In this document: positions 1 to 7,475 of the stretch, piece after piece
Position numbering within the stretch: position 1 is the first letter of the stretch
Layout: each line of letters starts with the position of its first letter
Source of the DNA: Mycobacteroides abscessus ATCC 19977
GTDB lineage: Bacteria; Actinomycetota; Actinomycetes; Mycobacteriales; Mycobacteriaceae
Length of the DNA: 64,000 nucleotides
Assembly: GCF_000069185.1 (NCBI RefSeq)
Contig: NC_010397.1
Coordinates: 124,001-188,000, forward strand
Direction of reading: 5' to 3'
Program-made: the position numbers and the translations under genes
The notes under the pieces: generated by a model
Told to the model about the DNA's origin: nothing
The model's input: the letters and a program-made list of their open reading frames with translations, nothing else
Database searches by the model: none

Positions 1-480
1 CGTCAGGTCGGACTGCCACGGCCCGCTCAGGAAGGTGGCGACCTGCCGCCGTGCGGTGCGCGGTATCGCCCCTACCGACGCGAGCACACCGTCCTTGAAC
101 TCCAGTAATTCCGGATAATCGATCTCGAAGACGGTGACCCCGGCGGGCCAATCCAGCCGGTAGGCGCGGGTGTCCAATCCTCCGGCCAGAAGCACCACCT
201 GGGTGGCTCCGGACTGCGCAGCGGCCAGCAGAGCGTCGTCATAGTGACGGGTCATGACGGCCCGGCAGCGCGCGAGGAAAAGCGTGCGCCCGGTCGCGGA
301 ACCGCTGGACGGATGTGCCCGGGCCGTCTCCAGCAGCGCCAGTGCATAGGGGTCGTCGGAGCCGAGGACGAGGCGTTCGGCGAAGGAGTCGACGAACAGT
401 GGTTCGGGCCGGCCCGACTCGATAGCACGGGAAGCAGTCAGCGTCAGTTGAATTTGCCTACCGCGGAACAACGTTTGCAC
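1..480 (-). CDS. SAM-dependent methyltransferase (TIGR00027 family), 3' end outside window
   Basis: The reverse strand reads as an open frame from about 480 to the window edge. It has the features of the mycobacterial S-adenosylmethionine-dependent methyltransferase family: an ASRAIES-type N-terminus, a PLFVDSFAERLV segment, a VLLAGGLDTRAYRLDWP motif I (SAM-binding loop) and an FEIDYPELLEFK segment. Members methylate unidentified, often polyketide-like, acceptors. GTG at 480 was chosen; an in-frame GTG at 501 would add seven residues, and neither has a good ribosome binding site. The C-terminal half lies beyond base 1. The substrate cannot be inferred. Confidence 0.8.
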   Translation of the reverse strand, partial: MQTLFRGRQIQLTLTASRAIESGRPEPLFVDSFAERLVLGSDDPYALALLETARAHPSSGSATGRTLFLARCRAVMTRHYDDALLAAAQSGATQVVLLAGGLDTRAYRLDWPAGVTVFEIDYPELLEFKDGVLASVGAIPRTARRQVATFLSGPWQSDLT

Positions 481-582
481 CGCCTTTCGCCATGCCGTCA
501 CTGAGTGATGTGCTCTGGATACCGATGAGAGATTATCCGAAAGCAACCCGGCAAACGTACGGGTTCACGGCCGGAAATAGAG

Positions 583-614
583 ATGTCCCCCACCCCTGCC
601 GGGTGGGGGACATC
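583..614 (-). terminator. Hairpin terminator downstream of bfrB
   Basis: A perfect stem of about 14 bp (GATGTCCCCCACCC paired with GGGTGGGGGACATC) with a 4-base loop lies 13 bases after the bfrB stop codon. There is no clear U tract, which is common for mycobacterial terminators. It separates bfrB from the methyltransferase gene downstream on the same strand. Confidence 0.75.
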
Positions 615-626
615 GTGTTGACGTGC

Positions 627-1172
627 TTAGAGCGCGCCGCCCGCGGCTGGCGGCGCGGTGGGGTCGCTCTCCACAACCGAGATCTCGCGCGCCACGAACT
701 CCTCGAGATCGAAGTAGTTGTCTCCGGCCCGCTCCGCGACCGTGAGCAGGGTGTCCATGAGCGCGACCTCTTCGACCTGTTCCTTGAGGAACCACTGCAT
801 GAACTGCTCGCCGATGTAGTCGCCCTCGTCCCGTGCGGTGCGTGCCAGTTGTGTGACCTGCTCGGTAACGGTCTGCTCCTGGGCCAGCGCGAGCGCCAGC
901 GGTTCGCGTGGCGCGGTGAACCCATTGGTCACCGCCCCCACCGGGGGGATTTCGACGGATACGCGCCGGTCGATCAGGTACCGGACGATCATCATCGCAT
1001 GGTTGCGCTCTTCAACCGCCTGCTTGTAGAAATGCGCGGCGAGCTGCGGGAGATCGGCATCATCGAAATAAGCGGCAATCGCAATGTATTGCTGCGATGC
1101 CGTGAACTCGTGGCCGATCTGGTCATGAAGAAGCGCGTTGAATTTCGTTTTTGGGGTGTCGGTCGCGGTCAT
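627..1172 (-). CDS. bfrB: Ferritin BfrB (iron storage)
   Basis: A 181-residue non-haem ferritin, the same length as M. tuberculosis BfrB. It oxidises Fe(II) at a diiron ferroxidase centre and stores the mineral in a 24-subunit cytosolic cage. Visible features are EFTASQQYIAIAAYFDD in helix A, the ferroxidase segment AVEERNHAMMIVRYL in helix B, and GEQFMQWFLKEQVEE in helix C, with a C-terminal tail ending AAGGAL. The upstream frame would allow a start at 1208, but ATG 1172 matches the family N-terminus (MTATDTPKTKF). A TATTGT -10-like element at 1180-1185 would put transcription close to this ATG. Two iron boxes sit just upstream, as expected for an IdeR-activated bfrB. Its paralogue is the next gene upstream. 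Confidence 0.93.
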   Translation of the reverse strand: MTATDTPKTKFNALLHDQIGHEFTASQQYIAIAAYFDDADLPQLAAHFYKQAVEERNHAMMIVRYLIDRRVSVEIPPVGAVTNGFTAPREPLALALAQEQTVTEQVTQLARTARDEGDYIGEQFMQWFLKEQVEEVALMDTLLTVAERAGDNYFDLEEFVAREISVVESDPTAPPAAGGAL

Positions 1173-1209
1173 AAATTTGACAATAGGCCAGGTCAGAGCC
1201 CGTGTCACC

Positions 1210-1228
1210 CAAGGTGAGCCTTAATGAG
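1210..1228 (-). promoter_or_regulatory. IdeR-type iron box, proximal copy at bfrB
   Basis: On the coding strand this reads CTCATTAAGGCTCACCTTG, in which AGGCTCACCT matches the right arm of the IdeR consensus TTAGGTTAGGCTAACCTAA at 9 of 10 positions. It overlaps the stronger distal box by four bases. The match is weaker on the left arm, so confidence is moderate. Confidence 0.55.
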
Positions 1229-1243
1229 GTTACCTTCACCTAA
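1225..1243 (-). promoter_or_regulatory. IdeR iron box, distal copy at bfrB
   Basis: On the coding strand this is TTAGGTGAAGGTAACCTCA, which matches the 19-bp IdeR consensus at 15 positions. It lies about 60 bp upstream of the bfrB start codon, beyond the proposed -10 element. That is an activator position, as for the known iron-dependent activation of bfrB by IdeR in M. tuberculosis. Confidence 0.8.
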
Positions 1244-1281
1244 GTAATTGAAGAGTGTTGCGCAAGCTAATTGGTTAATTC

Positions 1282-1300
1282 TTAACTTAGCCAAAGTTAA
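1282..1300. promoter_or_regulatory. Further iron-box-like palindrome upstream of bfrB
   Basis: TTAACTTAGCCAAAGTTAA is a palindrome apart from its centre. It matches the IdeR consensus at about 14 of 19 positions read on the minus strand. It lies in the A+T-rich 171-bp gap between the two ferritin genes, about 50 bp upstream of the two overlapping boxes. It could be a third IdeR site or an iron-independent palindrome. Confidence 0.5.
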
Positions 1301-1343
1301 TTTGTCTCCAGTCCGCAATTGGGAATGGCCGTGCGCAAAATTG

Positions 1344-1901
1344 TCAGAGTGCGCCGCCGGCCGCTGTGGGCGCGGTGGGATCCGGGCTGACGGGACGAGC
1401 CAGTTCCCGGGCGACGAAGTTTTCCAGGTCGAATAGGTCGTGGTCGGCGCGTTCGGCGACCGTGAGCAGGGTGTCCATGAGCGCGACCTCTTCGACCTGT
1501 TCCTTGAGGAACCACTGCATGAACTGCTCGCCGTAGTAGTCACCCGCCGAGCGTGCCGCGCGGGCGAGTTCGGTCACTTGATCGGTGACGCGCTTTTCTT
1601 GTTCGAGTGCGAGGGCGATGGGCGCGCGCGCGTCGGCGAATTCGGTAACCACGGCGTCAACCCCGGGGATCGTGATGGCTACGTTCTTGTCGATGAGGTA
1701 GCGGATGATCATCATCGCGTGATTGCGCTCCTCGACCGCCTGCGCGTAGAACCGTTTGGCCAGCTGTGGCAGATCGGCATCGTCGAAATAGACCGCGATG
1801 GCGATGTACTGCTGGGACGCAGTGAACTCGTTGCGGATTTGATCGTGCAACAGTTCGAGGAACGGCGAGGAGGTACGCGCATGGAGATCGGTGGTAGCCA
1901 C
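1344..1901 (-). CDS. Second ferritin, tandem paralogue of BfrB
   Basis: A 185-residue ferritin with the same landmarks as bfrB: EFTASQQYIAIAVYFDD, AVEERNHAMMIIRYL and GEQFMQWFLKEQVEE, and the same AAGGAL tail. It should have ferroxidase and iron-storage activity and might co-assemble with BfrB (inference). The GTG start at 1901 lies 18 bases after the LCP gene stop, so it is probably read from the LCP/CPBP transcript. No iron box was seen directly upstream. A 78-bp stretch (1456-1533) is identical to bfrB 736-813, which suggests recent duplication or gene conversion. Confidence 0.9.
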   Translation of the reverse strand: MATTDLHARTSSPFLELLHDQIRNEFTASQQYIAIAVYFDDADLPQLAKRFYAQAVEERNHAMMIIRYLIDKNVAITIPGVDAVVTEFADARAPIALALEQEKRVTDQVTELARAARSAGDYYGEQFMQWFLKEQVEEVALMDTLLTVAERADHDLFDLENFVARELARPVSPDPTAPTAAGGAL

Positions 1902-1919
1902 CTTGAAAAGCCTAGTGCG

Positions 1920-3131
1920 TCAAGGGGTCGGTGTGGCCGGGTCGGGTAAGAGGTCTGCGGGAATTTGTTGGCCGGTACGCAGGGCGTCGAAAAGGCGGGA
2001 TGACGCGTCCTGATCCCAGGTGACGATGTCGCCCGCCCAATTTTCGGAGAACGATCCGATGGGCATCGTCAAGTTCTGCACGGAACCTGCTAGTGCCCAG
2101 CCCAATTGGGCCAGGTTCCAGCTGTGGTCGCCCTCGGCGAGGGTGATCGCGTCGGCGGTCGATGTGGCCACTGGATACCAGCGAAAGGGATTGGCCCACA
2201 CTGCCGGACTACTCACCCGGTGGAAGAGTGCGCTCATGAAGGCACGCTGATGCGTCATGCGATCCAGATCTGCCCGGGGCGTAGCGCGGCTGCGTACGTA
2301 CCCAAGTGCACTGGGCCCGTTGAGTATCTGGCAACCCGGCGTCAGATCGATACCGGCCAGGGGGTCTTGGATGGGCTCATCCAGACACATCGAGACACCG
2401 CCGATCGCATCGACCACCGAGGCGAAGCCGTTGAACCCGATTTCCGCGTAGTGATCTATGCGCAGACCAGTGGCCTCTTCCACTGTTCGGGTGAGTAGCG
2501 CCGGGCCGCCGAGCGAATACGCGGCATTGAGTTTGTTGCTGCCGTTCTCGGGGATCGAGACGTAGGAGTCTCGGGGCAGCGACACCATGGTGGCCGCCCC
2601 GCCGTCGTAGAACGCCGGTATGTGCACCAACAGAATGGTGTCCGTGCGGCCGTCGCCGATATCGCCCCCGGTGGCCAGCTGGGTCTCCTGATCAGGAGTG
2701 AGACCCTGGCGGCTGTCGGAGCCGACCAGAAGCCAGTTGGTTCCGCTGCCGGTCGCCGGACGATCCGGGTAGTCCTTGAGCGCGTCGACGTGATGTAGCC
2801 GTCCGTCGAGCCAGAGGGCCGTACCGATCACGCCGCAGAACCCAAGCAGCATGAGCGTCATGGCGAAAACAACGATGCGCCGTATCCACAGACCCCAGCG
2901 CCGCGTGCGTGGGGTGCGTGTGGGTGGTGGTGGCGCCGCGGGTGGCCGTCGAGGACGGGTATCGCGTACGGACGAGCGTGGTGGTGGCTGCGCGCGTCGT
3001 GCCGGTGGACCGGGCTGTCGCGGCGGACTGACCGGCGGCGGTGTGGGCGGCAACGGACGCCGGCGGATGACCTGGCTGTCCTCCCGCCGATCGGGGCGCC
3101 GACCGCGGAAGGGAACGGTGGGTTCGGTCAT
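1920..3131 (-). CDS. LytR-CpsA-Psr (LCP) family glycopolymer ligase
   Basis: About 403 residues. A basic and proline-rich cytoplasmic N-terminus (residues 1-78) precedes one membrane segment (about 82-106) and an extracytoplasmic LCP domain. Motifs include LLVGSDSR, SLPRDSYV, HYAEIGFNGFASVVDAIGGV and the arginine-rich YVRSRATPRADLDR segment that binds the pyrophosphate lipid. LCP enzymes attach arabinogalactan to peptidoglycan in mycobacteria. The start is ATG 3131 (MTEPTVPFRG), 23 bases after the CPBP stop. The longer open frame overlaps the CPBP gene and was not used. Position next to bfrB corresponds to Rv3840, which carries only part of such a domain. Confidence 0.87.
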   Translation of the reverse strand: MTEPTVPFRGRRPDRREDSQVIRRRPLPPTPPPVSPPRQPGPPARRAQPPPRSSVRDTRPRRPPAAPPPPTRTPRTRRWGLWIRRIVVFAMTLMLLGFCGVIGTALWLDGRLHHVDALKDYPDRPATGSGTNWLLVGSDSRQGLTPDQETQLATGGDIGDGRTDTILLVHIPAFYDGGAATMVSLPRDSYVSIPENGSNKLNAAYSLGGPALLTRTVEEATGLRIDHYAEIGFNGFASVVDAIGGVSMCLDEPIQDPLAGIDLTPGCQILNGPSALGYVRSRATPRADLDRMTHQRAFMSALFHRVSSPAVWANPFRWYPVATSTADAITLAEGDHSWNLAQLGWALAGSVQNLTMPIGSFSENWAGDIVTWDQDASSRLFDALRTGQQIPADLLPDPATPTP

Positions 3132-3154
3132 CGCGGATGTCCCATGAGATGAGG

Positions 3155-3916
3155 CTAATGGAGCCAGCCCAGGTGATCCCGGAGCAACGCGTACCCGACA
3201 AAGGCCACGGTGTCGATCACGCCATGGGCGACTACCAGGGGCCATAGCCTTCCGGTGCGGTGCCAGACGTATCCGAAGACCACGCCCATCGCCAGGTTGC
3301 CGACGCCTGCCGAGACACCCTGGTACAGGTGGTAGCAACCACGCAGCAGTGCCGACGACACGATGGCGGCCGCCGTTCCGTAGCCCAGCTGGTGCAGGCG
3401 CGTCTGGAGGTAGGCGATGACCACGACCTCCTCGGCCCAGCCGTTTGCGAATGCGGACAGCACCAGCACCGGTAACCGCCACCAGGTGTCATCGAGAGAC
3501 GCGGGGATGACCTGAACGCTCATGCCCATCCAGCGCGCACCGACGTACAAGGCAAGCCCGGGAAGTCCGATGAGCGCGGCCAGCCCCAACGCGCCCAAGC
3601 CGTCAGCACGCCAGCGCCAGCGGCCCAGCCCGACTGAAGATGGGCGAAATCCACTGCGCCACAACAGATAAACCGCGAGTGCCCCCCATGCGACCAGCCG
3701 GGTGATCGATACCAGATTCAATCCCAGGTCGATGAGACTGAGTTCGGCACGGCGCGGATTCAGCGCGACCCTCTGGCCGGAAAGTCCCATCAGCACGGCC
3801 GATGCGAACTGCAGGATGGCACTGAATGCGCTCATCCCGAAGCTGATGGCCAGCACAATCGCGATCTCGAGGCGGATTGTGCGCGCTGACATCTCCGATT
3901 CGGCCACGGCGCTCAT
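3155..3916 (-). CDS. CPBP family membrane protease (CAAX-like/Abi)
   Basis: About 253 residues with several hydrophobic segments. The conserved CPBP motifs are WAEEVVVIAYLQTRL (motif 1, EE pair), RGCYHLYQ (motif 2 histidine) and VAHGVIDT (motif 3). The family are intramembrane glutamic endopeptidases or related proteins. Start codons at 3958, 3916 and 3892 are possible; 3916 (MSAVAESEM) avoids overlap with the divergent hydrolase gene. It probably heads an operon with the LCP and ferritin genes. The substrate is unknown. Confidence 0.8.
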   Translation of the reverse strand: MSAVAESEMSARTIRLEIAIVLAISFGMSAFSAILQFASAVLMGLSGQRVALNPRRAELSLIDLGLNLVSITRLVAWGALAVYLLWRSGFRPSSVGLGRWRWRADGLGALGLAALIGLPGLALYVGARWMGMSVQVIPASLDDTWWRLPVLVLSAFANGWAEEVVVIAYLQTRLHQLGYGTAAAIVSSALLRGCYHLYQGVSAGVGNLAMGVVFGYVWHRTGRLWPLVVAHGVIDTVAFVGYALLRDHLGWLH

Positions 3917-3947
3917 TCTGGCTGGTATTGGTGGAAGAGTGTCCGAT

Positions 3948-4628
3948 GTGGTGAGCATTGCGCGTTACGTGGCCGCACCTGACGGGGTGCGGCTGAGCGT
4001 GACGGTGTCGGGTACCGGACCGTCACTGGTGTTGGTGCACGGCAGTTTGCAATCCGGTTCGAGCTGGGCCGGTGTCGTCTCTGAGCTCGAGAGTGACTTC
4101 ACCTGTTTCGCCGTCGACCGGCGCGGACACGGTGCGAGTTCGGACGCTGAGGAACACAGCCTGCAGCGTGAGGCCGACGATGTCATCGCGGTCGCCGCGG
4201 AGGTCGGTCCCGACGCGGTGATCGTGGCGCATTCGTACGGAGCCGTCGTCGTATTGGAGGCCGTACGTCGCGGCGCGGACGTGGCAGCTGTTGTGCTCTA
4301 CGAACCGCCGCTGCCGATTTCAGAGCGAGTGGCTAGTGCGAATCGGGACGCGAGTGCCGCGTTGCGCGGTCGATCCACGGTGGTCACCCGGGAATGGATG
4401 GCTGTGAATCGATCCGTCGAGTCGATCGGCGAGTACACGCGGGCGGCGACTCCGATGTACCTGCTGGAAGGCGCGAATTCGCCGCCTCAGTTTCGGGATC
4501 CGGTGGGCTACCTGGCTCGTCGCGTTCCTGGAGTACGAGTGAAAGAGCTTGTTGGGCAGGACCATTTCGCGCACCGCGAGGCGCCCGCGGTGTTCGCCCA
4601 GGCGCTCCGCGAACTGTTGCTGAGCTAG
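3948..4628 (+). CDS. Alpha/beta hydrolase
   Basis: About 226 residues. It has an HG oxyanion motif (LVLVHGSLQSGSSW), a DRRGHGAS segment, the nucleophile elbow AHSYGA and a catalytic-histidine region GQDHFAHRE. GTG 3948 follows GGAAG at 3933-3937; GTG 3939 and 3951 are alternatives. It is divergent from the CPBP gene with almost no spacer, and converges with the DUF2470 gene, the two sharing the bases CTAG as stops. The substrate is unknown. Confidence 0.8.
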   Translation: MVSIARYVAAPDGVRLSVTVSGTGPSLVLVHGSLQSGSSWAGVVSELESDFTCFAVDRRGHGASSDAEEHSLQREADDVIAVAAEVGPDAVIVAHSYGAVVVLEAVRRGADVAAVVLYEPPLPISERVASANRDASAALRGRSTVVTREWMAVNRSVESIGEYTRAATPMYLLEGANSPPQFRDPVGYLARRVPGVRVKELVGQDHFAHREAPAVFAQALRELLLS

Positions 4629-5410
4629 ATCTTGCGGGCGCGTAGCCCGTTGAGGAACGGGCAGCCTGCCAGGATGCGCAGGGCTTGGCTCAGTCCGGCG
4701 GTGTCGTTGACGGGCTCATTGAACGGCAGCCGTACATCGTGATCGCTCTCGGCACCCTCCACGCGCAGCTGGATGCCGTAGCGGTCGATGCCGAGCAGGC
4801 GTACCTCCCCGTGTTGCAAGTTCAGTGGCAACCGCCTGGCCAGCCGCTCGACCAGATCGCGGTGGTCGTGGTCGATATGGGAGAGCCATCCCGCCTCGAG
4901 CGCACAGAAGGGATCCGGGCGCGCGCTCAGCAGGGCCGAGACGTCCACCGATTCGGCTCCCGTGGAATCGGCGACGACGACGGATTCCACGGTCAGACAC
5001 AGCAGTACCGAGCCCGGCTCGGTGCGTAGTCGCATATCGGTGCGGATGTCCAGTAGGGCGGGGTCGGGGATGCGGCTGGCGATGACATCGACGATGCCGC
5101 GGGCTTCCCGGTCGGAGGCGGCTACCACGTTGCCGCGCACCCAGACCAGCGATCTGACCGGTTCGCGCAGCGGAAGCGGCGCTTGATCCGTGAGTTCCAA
5201 CAGCGCGGGCATGCCCGCGGAGCCTGCCGCGACCACCGTCGCCGCGATGGCGCTATCGGAGGGGACCGCGACGGCGAAGGTGCCGTCGTCGAACAGGTGG
5301 TGCAGTGAGGTCCCGACCACGTCGGCTCCAGCGACGGCGAGGGTCGAGCTCGCGGCCCGTGCGCAAGCCGAGCGCACGCGCTCGGCGGTGGTGGGCGGTG
5401 CTGCAGTCAT
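4625..5410 (-). CDS. DUF2470 domain protein (Rv3839-like), iron-regulated
   Basis: 261 residues. The C-terminal third (EAGWLSHIDHDHRDLVERLA followed by GIDRYGIQLRVE) is a DUF2470 domain. The N-terminal part (VRSLVWVRGNVV) resembles the split-barrel flavin/haem proteins (PPOX/HugZ type) often fused to it. Those relatives handle haem, so a role in haem or iron use is likely but inferred. ATG 5410 follows GGAAGAGG with a good spacing. An IdeR-type box lies 30 bp upstream, in a repressor position. M. tuberculosis Rv3839 sits in the same neighbourhood. Confidence 0.82.
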   Translation of the reverse strand: MTAAPPTTAERVRSACARAASSTLAVAGADVVGTSLHHLFDDGTFAVAVPSDSAIAATVVAAGSAGMPALLELTDQAPLPLREPVRSLVWVRGNVVAASDREARGIVDVIASRIPDPALLDIRTDMRLRTEPGSVLLCLTVESVVVADSTGAESVDVSALLSARPDPFCALEAGWLSHIDHDHRDLVERLARRLPLNLQHGEVRLLGIDRYGIQLRVEGAESDHDVRLPFNEPVNDTAGLSQALRILAGCPFLNGLRARKI

Positions 5411-5439
5411 GGCGACCTCTTCCTGACGATCCGGCGAAC

Positions 5440-5458
5440 TGAGGTAAGCCTAAGTTAA
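5440..5458. promoter_or_regulatory. IdeR iron box upstream of the DUF2470 gene
   Basis: TGAGGTAAGCCTAAGTTAA matches the 19-bp IdeR palindrome at about 15 positions. It starts 30 bp upstream of the DUF2470 start codon and so probably overlaps the promoter, giving iron repression. The pheA start is 88 bp away on the other side. Confidence 0.75.
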
Positions 5459-5545
5459 CAACGGACTGTGGAGAGTGCAAGGGACAGCTGTGCCGCAGCC
5501 TGTGTCGGGGGTTCGCCCGGCGATCGAGCGCCTAAGGTTTGAAGT

Positions 5546-6472
5546 GTGCAGCGCATCACTTATCTGGGTCCGGAAGGCACGTTTTCGGAGGCCGCAATGA
5601 TCACGCTGCGTACGACGGGGCGCATTCCCGGTTCATCGGAGGTGGAGCCGGTTTCGGTGGCCAGTGCCCGCGAGGCGTTGGTGCAGGTCCAGGCCGGTGA
5701 CGCCGACTATGCGTGCGTCCCGATCGAGAGTTCGCTGGAGGGGCCGGTGGTCCCCACGCTGGACACTCTGGCGGTAGGTGCGCCGTTGCAAATTTTCGCC
5801 GAGACGGTGCTGCCGGTGTCCTTCACCATCGCGGTGCGCCCGGGCACCGCGGCCGGGGATGTAAAGACCGTCGCAGGGTTCCCGATTGCCGCCGCGCAGG
5901 TTCGCGAGTGGCTGGCCACCAATCTGCCGGACGCGGAGCTGGTCGCCGCGAACTCGAACGCGGCGGCCGCCGAGGATGTGAAGGCCGAGCGGGCCGATGC
6001 CGGTGTGTGCACGGAATGGGCCGCACAGCGTCTGGGGTTACACGCCCTGGCCAGCGGAGTGGTGGACGAAGCTCATGCGCACACGCGCTTTGTGCTGGTG
6101 GGGCGGCCGGGGCCACCGCCGGCGGCCACCGGGGCGGACCGCACCTCGGTGGTACTGGGGCTGGGAAACGTGCCCGGTGCCCTTGCCGCCGCCATGAATG
6201 AGTTCGCGATCAGAGATATCGACCTGACGCGGATTGAGTCCCGGCCCACCCGCACCGGGCTCGGCACGTACCGGTTCTTCCTGGACTGCGTGGGCCATAT
6301 CGACGACATCGCCGTCGGCGAGGCACTCAAGGGCCTGCATCGGCGTTGTGAGGATGTGCGGTATTTGGGATCGTGGCCACGAGGGACCACAGCACCTACC
6401 GGCGCCAACCCGCCGGTACTGGACGAAGCGTCGGGATGGCTCGCCGAGACGCGGGAAGGGAGGCTGCGATGA
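5546..6472 (+). CDS. pheA: Prephenate dehydratase PheA
   Basis: 308 residues. It converts prephenate to phenylpyruvate in phenylalanine synthesis. It starts YLGPEGTFSEAAM, has the substrate-site region CVPIESSLEGPV and the catalytic loop TRFVLVGRPG, then a C-terminal ACT domain with VPGALAAAMNEFAIRDIDLTRIESRPTR, where phenylalanine feedback is sensed. The GTG start at 5546 gives the expected N-terminus. It is coupled by an ATGA overlap to the next gene, as for Rv3838c and Rv3837c. Confidence 0.96.
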   Translation: MQRITYLGPEGTFSEAAMITLRTTGRIPGSSEVEPVSVASAREALVQVQAGDADYACVPIESSLEGPVVPTLDTLAVGAPLQIFAETVLPVSFTIAVRPGTAAGDVKTVAGFPIAAAQVREWLATNLPDAELVAANSNAAAAEDVKAERADAGVCTEWAAQRLGLHALASGVVDEAHAHTRFVLVGRPGPPPAATGADRTSVVLGLGNVPGALAAAMNEFAIRDIDLTRIESRPTRTGLGTYRFFLDCVGHIDDIAVGEALKGLHRRCEDVRYLGSWPRGTTAPTGANPPVLDEASGWLAETREGRLR

Positions 6473-7155
6473 GCGGTCGCCTTGTCTTGGTCAGGCATGG
6501 ACAGTCCTACGGAAATGTGGAACGCCGGCTGGACACCAAACCACCGGGTGCGGCGCTGACCGAACTGGGGTTGCAACAGGCACGTTTGTTTGCCAAACGG
6601 TACGAGGAGCATGCGCCCGCAGTGCTGGTGCATTCGGTGGCGGTGCGTGCCGTGCAGACGGCGGCCGGAATCGCCGAACACCTTGGGGTGCAGGCGGAGC
6701 AGATCGAGGGGCTGCACGAGGTCCAGGCCGGCGAGTTGGAGGACCGCACCGATCTGGAAGCGTTTGCGGTCTTCGATCGCACCTATGAGCGTTGGCATTT
6801 TGGCGATCTGGACGCCCGGATGCCCGGCGGCGAATCCGCGCAGGACGTGTTCGACAGGTATCTGCCCGCGGTCGCGGATCTGCGGCTACGGCACCTGGAG
6901 AACGACGCGTCGACGGGCGATGTGGTGATCGTCAGTCATGGGGCGGCGATTCGTTTGGTGGCCGCGGCTCTTGCCGGAGTGGATCCGGGCTTCGCGGTCA
7001 ATCGGCACCTGCGCAATGCGGAAGCCGTTGTGCTGGCCCCGGTTACCGATGGACGGTGGAGTTGCGTGCATTGGGGCGACGCGGTGGCACCCTTCCCGCA
7101 TCAAGAGGCCGCCAGTGCCGAAGAGCTGGCGCAGTCGGCCGACCCGATGGGCTAG
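6469..7155 (+). CDS. Histidine phosphatase (phosphoglycerate mutase family)
   Basis: 228 residues. The N-terminal LVLVRHGQSYGNVERR motif carries the phospho-accepting histidine. A second conserved histidine is in VVIVSHGAAIRLVA near residue 150, and PGGESAQDVFDRY is the usual acid region. The family dephosphorylates sugar phosphates, among other substrates; the Rv3837c-type substrate is not settled here. The ATG overlaps the pheA stop. The stop shares CTAG with the convergent Cys-rich gene. Confidence 0.9.
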   Translation: MSGRLVLVRHGQSYGNVERRLDTKPPGAALTELGLQQARLFAKRYEEHAPAVLVHSVAVRAVQTAAGIAEHLGVQAEQIEGLHEVQAGELEDRTDLEAFAVFDRTYERWHFGDLDARMPGGESAQDVFDRYLPAVADLRLRHLENDASTGDVVIVSHGAAIRLVAAALAGVDPGFAVNRHLRNAEAVVLAPVTDGRWSCVHWGDAVAPFPHQEAASAEELAQSADPMG

Positions 7156-7379
7156 ACCGCCAGCTGGCTTTCGCTATCACAGTCACATTGCGCGGCAATG
7201 CAATCGATGACGAGGCTGTGCCGCAACACGTACTGGCCGTCGCAGTCGCGGTCCGTGCATTCGGCATGACGAGAGGAATGCACGATCAGGGTGCCGTGAC
7301 AGTGGTCGATGTCCCGGAGGCAATCGCGACAGTCCACACCGCAGCTGATGGCATGCCGCCAGTCGGGTGTTTTCCTCAT
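7152..7379 (-). CDS. Small cysteine-rich protein of unknown function
   Basis: 75 residues starting MRKTPDWRHAISC. Nine cysteines, mostly in pairs (CGVDCRDCLRDIDHC, ECTDRDC, CIAAQCDC), and several histidines suggest a metal-binding or disulfide-rich fold, but the family is not recognised. There is no signal peptide. The open frame continues upstream to 7472, but ATG 7379 follows AGAGG. It shares its CTAG stop with the phosphatase gene. Confidence 0.6.
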   Translation of the reverse strand: MRKTPDWRHAISCGVDCRDCLRDIDHCHGTLIVHSSRHAECTDRDCDGQYVLRHSLVIDCIAAQCDCDSESQLAV

Positions 7380-7475
7380 ACCTCTGTTGTAACACCGGAT
7401 ACCGACAAGTCGGCGTAACCGCGCGGGGTCCGCTCCCTGTCTGTTTGATCTTCCGGCTGGCAGGAGGCGCACCCA

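Noticed and set aside
3132..3482. N-terminal extension of the LCP gene inside the CPBP gene
   Set aside because: The extension is out of character for the family and overlaps a supported gene; ATG 3131 gives a proper N-terminus.
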